The notes beneath the pieces are model-generated. The model searched no databases. It was given only the letters and a program-made list of their open reading frames with translations, and was not told where the DNA came from. This document shows, in pieces, positions 34,001 to 41,749 of a DNA stretch of 64,000 bases. The stretch covers positions 15,025,902 through 15,089,901 of the forward strand of contig NC_056035.1 of the NCBI RefSeq assembly GCF_004379255.2, written 5' to 3'. The DNA comes from Salvia splendens (lineage: Eukaryota; Streptophyta; Magnoliopsida; Lamiales; Lamiaceae). Numbering within the stretch: position 1 is the stretch's first letter; every line of letters starts with the position of its first letter. A program made the translations under genes and the position numbers.

Positions 34001-35023
34001 TACATGAAGAAAAGGGATGGAAGGGCAGTAGCATTCTTGCTTTTATACGTGGATGACATGTTAGTCACTGGGTCAGATATCAATGAGATTCAAAGGGTGA
34101 AGCATGACCTCATGGGCAGATTTGAAATGAAAGATTTGGGGGAAGCTAAGAGAATCTTGGGGATTGATATCATAAGGGACAGAAAGAGAAGGATTTTGTG
34201 GCTAAATCAGCAGCACTATATAGAGAAACTGATCAGCAAGTACCAAATGAGTGAGTCAAGAACAGTTTCAACTCCTTTGGGACAACAGTTTCAGTTATGT
34301 GCGAGTCAAGGGCCGAAGTCTGAGGAAGAGCAGAATGAAATGAAGAACATCCCATATGCAAACATCATTGGGAGTGTGATGTATGTAATGATATGTACGA
34401 GACCAGATTTAGCTCATGCAGTGAGCATCACAAGCAGGTACATGAGTAATCCAGGCAAGACTCACTGGCAGGGTCTCAAATGGATGCTGAGGTACTTGAA
34501 AGGGAGCTCGGATTATGGGATTATGTACAAGGGATTTGGAGATCAAACTAAGGACATCGTTGAAGGGTTTTGTGATTCGGATTATGCTTCTAACAAGGAC
34601 AACAGAAAATCACAGACAGGATATATCTTCACTATGTTTGGATCTGCAGTGTCATGGAAATCGAATTTGCAATCTGTTGTGGCTTTATCAACCACAGAGG
34701 CTGAGTATATAGCTCTCACTGATGCAGTGAAGGAGAGTTTCTGGATCAGAGGAATGTTAGGGGACTTAGGAGAAAGGCAGGAAAGGGTTGCTGTGAACTG
34801 TGACAGCAGCAATGCGATTTGCTTGTCCAAGCATCAAACCTTTCATGATAGAAGCAAGCACATAGACGTGCGATTGCATTTCATTCGTGATGAAGTAAGG
34901 AATGGTGTGATAGAGGTCAAGAAGATAAAGACTGAGCACAATCCTGCGGATGCATTGACTAAGGTAATTCCAGCTTCAAAATTTGCATATTGTATGGAGT
35001 TGGTGAACATTCTGAGGAAGTGA
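31028..35023 (+). CDS. Copia-4 Gag-Pol polyprotein, intact (1331 aa)
   Basis: The first ATG after the primer-binding site (31028) opens MAAARFDFEKFSGKNDFGLW; the frame is open upstream into the LTR but this start is the natural one. In order: Gag (residues 1 to about 230); CCHC knuckle CFYCKKPGHLKKNC (about 234); protease WIMDSACSFH (about 287); integrase zinc motif and core HSDVWGP, LRTDNGLEF, QQNGVAERANR (about 418-600); reverse transcriptase with LDVKTAFLHGEL and YVDDMLV (about 1007); RNase H STTEAEYIAL (about 1221) and HFIRDEV. No stop or frameshift. It copies its RNA to DNA in virus-like particles and integrates it. Closest in memory to the Tnt1/Tork lineage. Confidence 0.95.
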   Translation: MAAARFDFEKFSGKNDFGLWKVKMKAMLIQQGLWEAMKYKAPDKGADTDDKDEIKKIDLMERAHSAIMLSLGDRVLREVCKEKTPSDVWSKLESIYMTKSLANRLFLKQRLYSIKFLDGKGISDQLDDFVKAVDDLESVDGELKDEDKAIMLLNALPKSFDQLKDAILYGRDSSLTYEEVLTALKAKEFQKSSTSRALDQAGEAMVTKFTDKKGFKKKWNKKTKYEKRDEKESRSCFYCKKPGHLKKNCHSWKKKKAEEAEEQNIADIAQDVEIAQALNIADACIAEQWIMDSACSFHMCPKLEWFQDMEQSDGSVLLGNNQVCRVKAMGNIKLRMKDGSARLLTEVRYIPDIKRNLISLGALEAKGYSFSSFGGELKVMRGSEIIMVAKRFNSLYYLQAEVMVNELNTSSKMNPNIWHLRLGHVSIDGINQLIKTGVIEADKKLVSRECEVCVLGKSKKLVYPTGKHNSRSVLDYAHSDVWGPAQVVSVGGCRYFMTVVDDYSRKIWLYTMKEKSEAFAKFKDWCMEVEVEKGSSLKCLRTDNGLEFLSHQFEDFCKSKGMKRHRTVPNNPQQNGVAERANRTILERVRCMLIASGMPHKFWGEAASTAVTLINKCPTAAAGNQTPDYRWFGYHGNYDMLRPFGCRAYSHIKQGKLQPRALKCVLLGYQKGVKGYRLWSLEPGNHKVIISRDVVFRELEMPFKELAEAETPEKSDTQVEVEFLDRNEVQKPDTDSDSSDGGNQVHEIDADENEVMNEGGGSTDDNIQDYMLARDRVRRQNIRRPARYSNASLVYYAFCAAEEIESGEPGNYKEAIKSREKDKWIKAMNEEIESLLKNKTWILVTRKRLQKLIGCKWIFKKKIEASDGDRVRYKARLVAKGYNQREGIDYNEIFSPVVKHTSIRMLMALVAKNDWELHQLDVKTAFLHGELEESIFMEQPEGFVKKGDEDKVCLLKRSIYGLKQSSRQWNLQFDQHMKQIGFESSKYDSCVYMKKRDGRAVAFLLLYVDDMLVTGSDINEIQRVKHDLMGRFEMKDLGEAKRILGIDIIRDRKRRILWLNQQHYIEKLISKYQMSESRTVSTPLGQQFQLCASQGPKSEEEQNEMKNIPYANIIGSVMYVMICTRPDLAHAVSITSRYMSNPGKTHWQGLKWMLRYLKGSSDYGIMYKGFGDQTKDIVEGFCDSDYASNKDNRKSQTGYIFTMFGSAVSWKSNLQSVVALSTTEAEYIALTDAVKESFWIRGMLGDLGERQERVAVNCDSSNAICLSKHQTFHDRSKHIDVRLHFIRDEVRNGVIEVKKIKTEHNPADALTKVIPASKFAYCMELVNILRK

Positions 35024-35083
35024 GGATCGTGGTGGTGTTGGAGGACAAGGACAGTAGTTGATGTTGGAGACGAGGTGGAGATT

Positions 35084-35611
35084 TGTTACATTATGCGTCT
35101 CACAACATGAAGTGTTATTAGAAGGGGGTACCGTTGCTTCATGAGGGTGTACGTGAGGATCTATGCATGGGATCGCAGCTCATTGATTCGGTTAGAGTGT
35201 GAGTTATATAAGATGACACAATAACCGTATGAGCTCTAGAGAGATTACACAATTCACAACAGCAATCAGAGCACGAGTCCTCAGCCGGGTAAAGGGTTTG
35301 AGGAGCATCGATCTTGAAGAGTATCGATTGGAATCGCTCGTCCTTGCGTGTTCATGTTGGTCAGTTGATTAGCTACTGCGTTTTAGCTTAATTCAGCTTG
35401 TATAGAGATTGTATAAAGTGTATGTGTGGATTCTTGAGTGTGCAACATTTGTAATTCTCGATCTTCATCATCAATACAAAGAATACTAGAGTTCTCCCGT
35501 GGACGTAGATCATTCCGATCGAACCACGTAAAATCGCTGAGTTCATTGCTTGTTTCTTGCATTCCATTTCGGTTGATACACTGTGTGTTGAATTCGGCCG
35601 ATCTTGTTACA
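35084..35611 (+). repeat. Copia-4 3' LTR
   Basis: 528 bp; followed by the TAAAA duplication. Confidence 0.93.
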
Positions 35612-35714
35612 TAAAACAGATCACATGGTCCCATTTCAGCATCAAACATACAGCAATCTAGTACAAGATGATGAACCTCAAGAAAGTAGCCTTGTTTGCT
35701 TTGCTAATCGTCCT

Positions 35715-35950
35715 TGTGAAATAGTATAGACTACATATTAGAGAGGAGGAAACACTATGTTTTTATTGAAAAATAAGATGATGTTCCTGTACAATAATGC
35801 ACCCTTTAAATAGGGTTGAGAAGACGATGTACAAGGTAAGACATTTATTATACAATATTCTAGCAATCTCCTAATTAGTGTGATTGATTCTAATTGCTAT
35901 CTTTCCTTATCACACAATTGATTCTAATTGACATGTTTCCTTTTCTAACA
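35715..35950 (-). repeat. Copia-2 3' LTR
   Basis: 236 bp, downstream LTR in element orientation. Its first bases TGTTAG supply the TAG stop codon of pol. Confidence 0.92.
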
Positions 35951-38900
35951 CTCCCCCTCAAATTGAGTGGTGAGGTCTTCAATACTCAATTTGCAAAGAG
36001 CATCGCCAAAGGCTCTCGTATTGACTGCCTTTGTCAATATGTCGGCAAGCTGATCTTCTGAGCGAACAAATGGTAGCTCAACAATTCCCCTTTCAATATT
36101 TTCTTTGATAAAGTGTCTGTCTACCTCGACATGTTTGGTTCGATCGTGTTGAACTGAGTTTTCTGAAATGCTTATCGCGGCCTTGTTATCACAGTATAGT
36201 AAGCACTTCATTCCTGGAGAGAGACCAAGTTCCTTCATCAGCCTTCTTAGCCACATTATCTCCGTTAATCCACTCTTGATACCCCGAAACTCTGCCTCGG
36301 CACTGGAAAGAGCCACCACTTTCTGCTTTTTACTTCTCCAAGTCACCAAGTTACCTCCAACGAAGGTAAAATACCCTGCGGTGGACCTCCTATCATTCGG
36401 ATTCCCGGCCCAATCAGCATCTGTGTATCCATGAATATCAAGGTTCCCATTTCTAGAGAACAGTACTCCATGTCCCGTTGTACCCTTCAGATATCGACAA
36501 ATTCTGAGTGCTGCCTCCATATGATCCGTCTGTGGTTTATGCATGAACTGACTCACGATCCCTACGGCATAGGCAATGTCTGACCTAGTGTGCGATAAGT
36601 AGATAAGTTTTCCAACTAGTCGCTGATATCGCCCTCGATCGGTCAACTCGGCTTTATCATCAATCTGTAATCCATGATTAACTGCTATGGGCGTATCGAC
36701 CGGTTTACACTCTAGGAGCCCTGTTTCCGCAAGAATGTCCAGAATGTATTTTCTCTGCCTTAGAAAGATCCCTCTCTGAGATCTCAACACCTCGATCCCA
36801 AGAAAGAATTTGAGATCCCCTAAGTCCTTCATTTCAAACTCCTGAAACAGATTCTTCTTCAAGTTCTCAATTTCTCCCAAGTCGTCACCTGTGATAATCA
36901 TGTCATCGACATATATGATTAAGCAAGTGATTTTATCTCCTCTCCTCTTCAGGAACAAGGTATGATCAGAGTTGCTCTGCTTGTATCCATAGCTAATCAT
37001 TGCCCCTGCGAACTTCCCAAACCATACTCTTGGAGACTGCTTTAACCCATACAAAGTTTTCCTTAGCCTACATCCTTCCCCCATCTTGAAATCTGCTGCG
37101 AATCCTGGAGGGGCCTCCATATACACATCTTCTTCCTTTTTTAACTCACCATGAAGGAAGGCGTTCGTCACATCGAACTGGTGTAGTGGCCAATCTCTAT
37201 TTGCTGCCACAGACAATAGGACTCGAATTGTGTTCATCTTAGCCACCGGAGAGAAGGTTTCTGAATAATCCACCCCATATGTCTGGGTGTAGCCCTTCGC
37301 GACTAGCCGTGCTTTGTACCTCTCAATTGAGCCATCTGGTCTCCTCTTGATAGTGAAAACCCATCGACATCCTACAGGTCGTTTTCCTTTGGGTAAGATG
37401 CATGTTTCCCAAGTGTCGTTCCGGATCAGTGCATCTATTTCCTTTTGCATTGCCTCTCTCCAGTGCTTATGTTGCATAGCCTCTTCCCATGACTGTGGGA
37501 TCTCTTCTTCCTCATACAGTGCCTTCTCAAATGCTTGAGCCATTTCGCTCAGGTGACTCGTAACTAGGCAAGCAACAGAATAGCGAGCCTTCCTGTTAAC
37601 TCTCTCAGGGGTATACCTTTTTGGCGGAACCCCCCTGTTGGCCCGGGGTGGAAGAATGTACCCCCCTGTGTCAGGGTCAATTCCTTCCACTTCTTCTACC
37701 TCACTGGTTTCTTGAACCGAGTTCACCACATCGGGGCCTGCTTCTTCCTCTACACTTACATCATCAGTAGTAAAGACAATTGGAGAAGCAGGGTTATCAG
37801 AACTTACATCGGATAGCCTTAACGGGGAAGTAGTTGGTTGTGTGTCACCTTCAGGGACGGGATGTCCTACTTCAGAGACCTGCTCAGCGGGATTGCTTAC
37901 TGTCGCCTCTGTTAGGTCCGCTGCGGGATGATTACTCGGTGTTGGCATCGGCGCTGATATCCAACTTAGCGGGTCCTTACTATTATTCTCCCCCTGACTG
38001 CTAAGGTGGGTATAAAAGTATTCGGTTTCAAGGAAATTGCAGTTCATTGTGACAAACGTGCGGTTAGTTTTAGGATCAAAGCACCTATACCCCTTTTGGT
38101 TTATCCCATACCCCACGAAGACACATTTAATTGCACAAGGAGATAGTTTGGTTCGTTCATGTTTTGGGGTATGAACAAAAACGGAGCACCCAAAGACTCG
38201 TGGTTCAAGAGTTAGAGGTGGTGGAATTTTAGTAAAGGAAGACAGGGCTTGGAGTGGTGTTTGGTATTTGAGGATACTTGTGGGTAATCTGTTCAAAAGG
38301 TAGGCTGAGGTGGCAATGGCTTCTGGCCAGAAATGTTTTGGGGCTTTTGACTCAATGAGCATGGACCGGGTCATTTCAAGGAGGGAACGGTTTTTTCTTT
38401 CAGCTGCACCATTCTGTTCGGGAGTATAGGCACAACTGGTTTGATGAATCAGGCCATTTTCTTGAAAAAATTGTTTCATGGCCGAATTAACAAATTCTCT
38501 TCCATTGTCGGATCTCATGATTTTTATAGAGTGTTGGTATTGGGTTTTTATGAGGTGGAAAAAGTGTGAAAAATGTGTATAGACCTCGGATTTTTGTTTC
38601 ATGAAATATACCCAAGTCATGCGAGTGCAGTCATCCACAAAAATTAAATAGTATCTAAGATCCTGTCCCCCGAGAAAAGGTGCGGGCCCCCAAACATCAG
38701 AGTGGATTAAGAAAAAAGGGAAATCAACACGAGTATTATTCAATGGATAAGAGGTTCGGTGGCTTTTGGCCAAAAAACAGGTCTCACAATGCTCATCATG
38801 TTTAGAAACAAAACTAGGAAATAATAATTTTAAGTAACCGATAGAAGGATGTCCCAAGCGCCGATGCCAAAGCCAAGCTTTCCTATCGGCAGACCCGTGA

Positions 38901-39751
38901 GTTAGCATGGCGGTCCCTTTTTGAGCTATCTCGTCTACATAGTACAGCCCATCACGTTCAGTGCCACGTCCAATTATTTCCCCGGTTCGGATATCCTGCA
39001 ATAGACAGAAATGGGGTTGCATCAATAAAGTGCAATTTAATTCCTTTGTGACATGGCTGATAGACAACAGTTTATGAGACATTGAAGGAATGTAAAGGCA
39101 ATTAGATAATTGAAGGGTAGGTGATATTTTTACAGTCCTGGCCCCCTCAACTTTGGTAAACTCCCCATTAGCCGTCTGAATATGGGATTTCTGAGGTTTT
39201 TGAATTTCTGTAAGATCCGAGGCATCATAGGTTATCGTATCAGTTGCCCCACAATCAAATATCCATTTATTATTTTTTTCACATTCACGAGATACCTGAC
39301 ACGCAATTCCATAATTCCTGAGGGGCTGAAATTGATTTTTGCATAAAATTGGGGTATTTGTGGAGTTATAAGAAAAATTGGGTGATTTTCGGCATTTAAT
39401 AGGGATCTGGGGTAGATTTTGAAATTTGTTTGAAGTTTGGGGCCTTCTAATAGAAGAAGCCCCAAATCCTCTTTTACCTGTAACCCTAGACTCCGCCTCC
39501 ATCGCGTCTTCTTCTCCACGCGAACCCTCACCCCAATCGGCGATGATGCTCTCATTCATTCCAGCGACGAAATTGGCCGTCCCAGTCTGGTTCGCGGGTT
39601 GGGTTGTAGCGAGATCGCCTCCAATCTCCTGGTCCAGGGCGTTCGCGGCGGCGGTGGCGGTTTGCCATGCTTTTCTTCCCACCAGTCGGGATATCCAATG
39701 AGCTCGAAGCACGACTCCTTCGTATGCTTCTTCCGTTTGCAATAGGAGCAT
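35945..39751 (-). CDS. Copia-2 Pol (protease, integrase, RT, RNase H)
   Basis: A single frame of up to 1268 codons; genuine Pol similarity starts near 39650, and the first codons overlap Gag in another frame. In order: protease WIFDCGATDTIT, integrase zinc motif LWHRRLGHPS, core HSDVWGP, MRSDNGREF and EQNGAAERKNR, then RT (FDVTNAFLHGELKK, YVDDMIITGDD) and RNase H (SSAEAEFRGI, YCDNKAAISI). All key residues are present. The stop codon TAG lies within the LTR. It is one frame away from Gag, so expression needs a frameshift or the element is defective. Confidence 0.9.
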   Translation of the reverse strand: MLLLQTEEAYEGVVLRAHWISRLVGRKAWQTATAAANALDQEIGGDLATTQPANQTGTANFVAGMNESIIADWGEGSRGEEDAMEAESRVTGKRGFGASSIRRPQTSNKFQNLPQIPIKCRKSPNFSYNSTNTPILCKNQFQPLRNYGIACQVSRECEKNNKWIFDCGATDTITYDASDLTEIQKPQKSHIQTANGEFTKVEGARTVKISPTLQLSNCLYIPSMSHKLLSISHVTKELNCTLLMQPHFCLLQDIRTGEIIGRGTERDGLYYVDEIAQKGTAMLTHGSADRKAWLWHRRLGHPSIGYLKLLFPSFVSKHDEHCETCFLAKSHRTSYPLNNTRVDFPFFLIHSDVWGPAPFLGGQDLRYYLIFVDDCTRMTWVYFMKQKSEVYTHFSHFFHLIKTQYQHSIKIMRSDNGREFVNSAMKQFFQENGLIHQTSCAYTPEQNGAAERKNRSLLEMTRSMLIESKAPKHFWPEAIATSAYLLNRLPTSILKYQTPLQALSSFTKIPPPLTLEPRVFGCSVFVHTPKHERTKLSPCAIKCVFVGYGINQKGYRCFDPKTNRTFVTMNCNFLETEYFYTHLSSQGENNSKDPLSWISAPMPTPSNHPAADLTEATVSNPAEQVSEVGHPVPEGDTQPTTSPLRLSDVSSDNPASPIVFTTDDVSVEEEAGPDVVNSVQETSEVEEVEGIDPDTGGYILPPRANRGVPPKRYTPERVNRKARYSVACLVTSHLSEMAQAFEKALYEEEEIPQSWEEAMQHKHWREAMQKEIDALIRNDTWETCILPKGKRPVGCRWVFTIKRRPDGSIERYKARLVAKGYTQTYGVDYSETFSPVAKMNTIRVLLSVAANRDWPLHQFDVTNAFLHGELKKEEDVYMEAPPGFAADFKMGEGCRLRKTLYGLKQSPRVWFGKFAGAMISYGYKQSNSDHTLFLKRRGDKITCLIIYVDDMIITGDDLGEIENLKKNLFQEFEMKDLGDLKFFLGIEVLRSQRGIFLRQRKYILDILAETGLLECKPVDTPIAVNHGLQIDDKAELTDRGRYQRLVGKLIYLSHTRSDIAYAVGIVSQFMHKPQTDHMEAALRICRYLKGTTGHGVLFSRNGNLDIHGYTDADWAGNPNDRRSTAGYFTFVGGNLVTWRSKKQKVVALSSAEAEFRGIKSGLTEIMWLRRLMKELGLSPGMKCLLYCDNKAAISISENSVQHDRTKHVEVDRHFIKENIERGIVELPFVRSEDQLADILTKAVNTRAFGDALCKLSIEDLTTQFEGEC

Positions 39752-40683
39752 ACTAACTTCGATTTGTCCTCCTCATCGCTCTGATTGGTATGCTTTCTCC
39801 CACTCCCGCCGCGACCACCACCCCGCGAGCCGCCGGTGTGGTTCTGCCACCCTCGGACGGCGAGGCCCGCCCCGATTCCATCGGTGGTGACTGCTCCACC
39901 TTTGTTCGCCGTTTGTAATATCTGAAGGTGCATCTCCTCTTGCTGGACTAGGTTATACGCGAAATCGACGGAGGGAAGTGGATTTAATTTCAGTATTTCT
40001 CTCTTGGTTGATTCATATTTGCTGTCGATTGCGTAGACAAATTGGCATAATCTCTGATCTTGTATGAATTTGTTGTGGATTTCAATATCTTCAGGGCACT
40101 TCATCGGATTGCTCTGTTTTTGATCAATTGAAATCCATATCTCCTGCAACTTGCTCCATATTTCGTCTAATGAGTTATTCCCTTGTCTCAGTGTACTCGC
40201 TCTGAATTGGAGATCGTATACTTGAATTCTGTCTCCTCCGCTTCCATATGTGACGGCCAACGCATCCCAGATGTGCTTGGCCGTCGGATGTTGTGAGATT
40301 CGACCGACTAGTCGAGATTCAATATTTTGGGTCAGCCACGTGAACACACAGTGATCAGCCTGTTGCCACTGCGTGAAGGCTGGGTCGGTTCGTGGTGGGG
40401 AAGGTGGAACTTCGGTTACGTGAGATATCATCCCCCGACCACTTATTGTCGCCTTCATGAGTACGGACCAGAGAGCGTAATTCTCCCCGTTGAGTTTGTC
40501 CCCCCCGATATGGAGGGGCTGTGTGTCGATTCTGTATGACACAACCGCGGTTTCTGGTGGGTTGTTTTGATTTTGATTCATCGCAAAACTATTGCGCATG
40601 AAGTTGGCAAATTGCCGGGCAAAATCGTCCGTCATGGACTGGTTGGTAGTTTCTGTTAATTTTTTGTCTTCTTCATTTGACAT
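39556..40683 (-). CDS. Copia-2 Gag with CCHC zinc knuckle
   Basis: ATG at 40683 (MSNEEDKKLTETTNQ), 375 residues. UBN2-type Gag: LNGENYALWSVLMKATISGR, then FTWLTQNIE, then the zinc knuckle CSYCKRKKHTKESC and FELIGYPDWWEEKHGK. The frame then passes through a CCG-repeat tract and ends out of frame with Pol at 39556. In a typical Copia element Gag and Pol share one frame, so an indel near 39645 is the likely cause. Confidence 0.88.
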   Translation of the reverse strand: MSNEEDKKLTETTNQSMTDDFARQFANFMRNSFAMNQNQNNPPETAVVSYRIDTQPLHIGGDKLNGENYALWSVLMKATISGRGMISHVTEVPPSPPRTDPAFTQWQQADHCVFTWLTQNIESRLVGRISQHPTAKHIWDALAVTYGSGGDRIQVYDLQFRASTLRQGNNSLDEIWSKLQEIWISIDQKQSNPMKCPEDIEIHNKFIQDQRLCQFVYAIDSKYESTKREILKLNPLPSVDFAYNLVQQEEMHLQILQTANKGGAVTTDGIGAGLAVRGWQNHTGGSRGGGRGGSGRKHTNQSDEEDKSKLVCSYCKRKKHTKESCFELIGYPDWWEEKHGKPPPPPRTPWTRRLEAISLQPNPRTRLGRPISSLE

Positions 40684-40790
40684 CTTGCTAGTACAGGTAC
40701 GGGCCGAGGAAGGTAACACGGGAAAGGGCCGAGAAAGGTATCAAGGACGATGATGATACCTTTTCTCAGTCCAAACCTGCTCTGGTACCA

Positions 40791-41026
40791 TGTGAAATAG
40801 TATAGACGACATATTAGAGAGGAGGAAACACTATGTTTTTATTGAAAAATAAGATGATGTCTCTGTACAATAATGCACCCTTTAAATAGGGTTGAGAAGA
40901 TGATGTACAAGGTAAGACATTTATTATACAATATTCTAGCAATCTCCTAATTAGTGTGATTGATTTTAATTGCTATATTTCCTTATCACACAATTGATTC
41001 TAATTGACATGTTTCCTTTTCTAACA
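40791..41026 (-). repeat. Copia-2 5' LTR
   Basis: 236 bp; the primer-binding site follows it in element orientation. Confidence 0.92.
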
Positions 41027-41496
41027 GTCCTCACTGCTCAGGTGTTGGAGGGCCGACTCCAATCTTGCAATCAGAGTGGAAAAATCAGAGGAAAGAAACC
41101 ACCTCCAGGGCAATGCAACCAGGAAAACGACTCCGACTGCTGTAAACAAGGGAAGCTTTACACCACTTACAAATGTTCTCCCCCTGTCTCAGGAAGCACG
41201 AAAGCAGTTCTCACCATCAACAGCTTCCAGAAGGGTGGAGATGGAGGCGGCCTATCAGAATGTGACAATCAATACCATTCTGATGACACTCCAGTCGTCG
41301 CGCTATCAACTGGATAGTACAGCGGAGGGAGCAGATGCCTCAAAAACGTAACTATAAGTGGCAATGGCCAGTGTGACAGCAATGGTGGTGGATGAGTGTG
41401 ATTCCACAATGGGGTGTGATGAGGTTCACGACTATCAGCCACCATGTCCTAACAACATTGTTGACGCCTCAAAGGCCGTCTGGAAAGCCTTGGGGG

Positions 41497-41749
41497 TCTC
41501 AAAGATGGTTATCGAGAGTTAGGCGATTCATAGGGTAATTCTAAGGGATGAGAGAGTTTTTGGGAGAATATGATTCTTGTATTTCTTGATATCTGTATGC
41601 TGCGGTTCTTCCTCCTTATGTAGGAGAGATTACAATGTATTTTAGGTAAGAGATCACCCTATTCTAGGAGAATGTATTACATATTAATGCTATATCAATT
41701 ACATATATTTCTCCTCTAATTATGCTCTTCATACTTGGTATGTTTGACA
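41497..41749 (-). repeat. Copia-3 3' LTR
   Basis: 253 bp. The Pol frame reads into it and stops at 41729. Confidence 0.92.

Larger units (their letters stand above)
30443..35611 (+). mobile_element. Copia-4 LTR retrotransposon (Tork/Tnt1-like, 5169 bp), coding-intact
   Basis: LTRs 30443-30988 (546 bp) and 35084-35611 (528 bp), both TGTTACATTATG...CTTGTTACA, flanked by TAAAA duplications. By eye the LTRs differ by two indels (4 and 14 bp) and one substitution, so insertion is recent. The primer-binding site after the left LTR is TTGGCGCCGTCTGTGGGAAG, not the Met-tRNA type seen in the other elements here. One long open frame encodes the entire polyprotein. Plus orientation, upstream of kiwellin 2, so its 3' LTR could drive downstream transcription. 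Confidence 0.95.
35715..41026 (-). mobile_element. Copia-2 LTR retrotransposon (5312 bp)
   Basis: 236-bp LTRs (35715-35950 and 40791-41026), six differences by eye, flanked by GTCCT (35710-35714 and 41027-41031). In element orientation the LTR is TGTTAG...TTCACA. It is followed by a Met-tRNA primer-binding site TGGTACCAGAGCAGG, and the polypurine tract TTGAGGGGGAG precedes the 3' LTR. Related to Copia-1 and Copia-3 in protein but with a different LTR. Inserted in the kiwellin 2 signal-peptide region, opposite strand. Confidence 0.95.

Noticed and set aside
39426..39745. Plus-strand frames opposite Copia-2 Gag-Pol
   Set aside because: Antisense shadows of the polyprotein.
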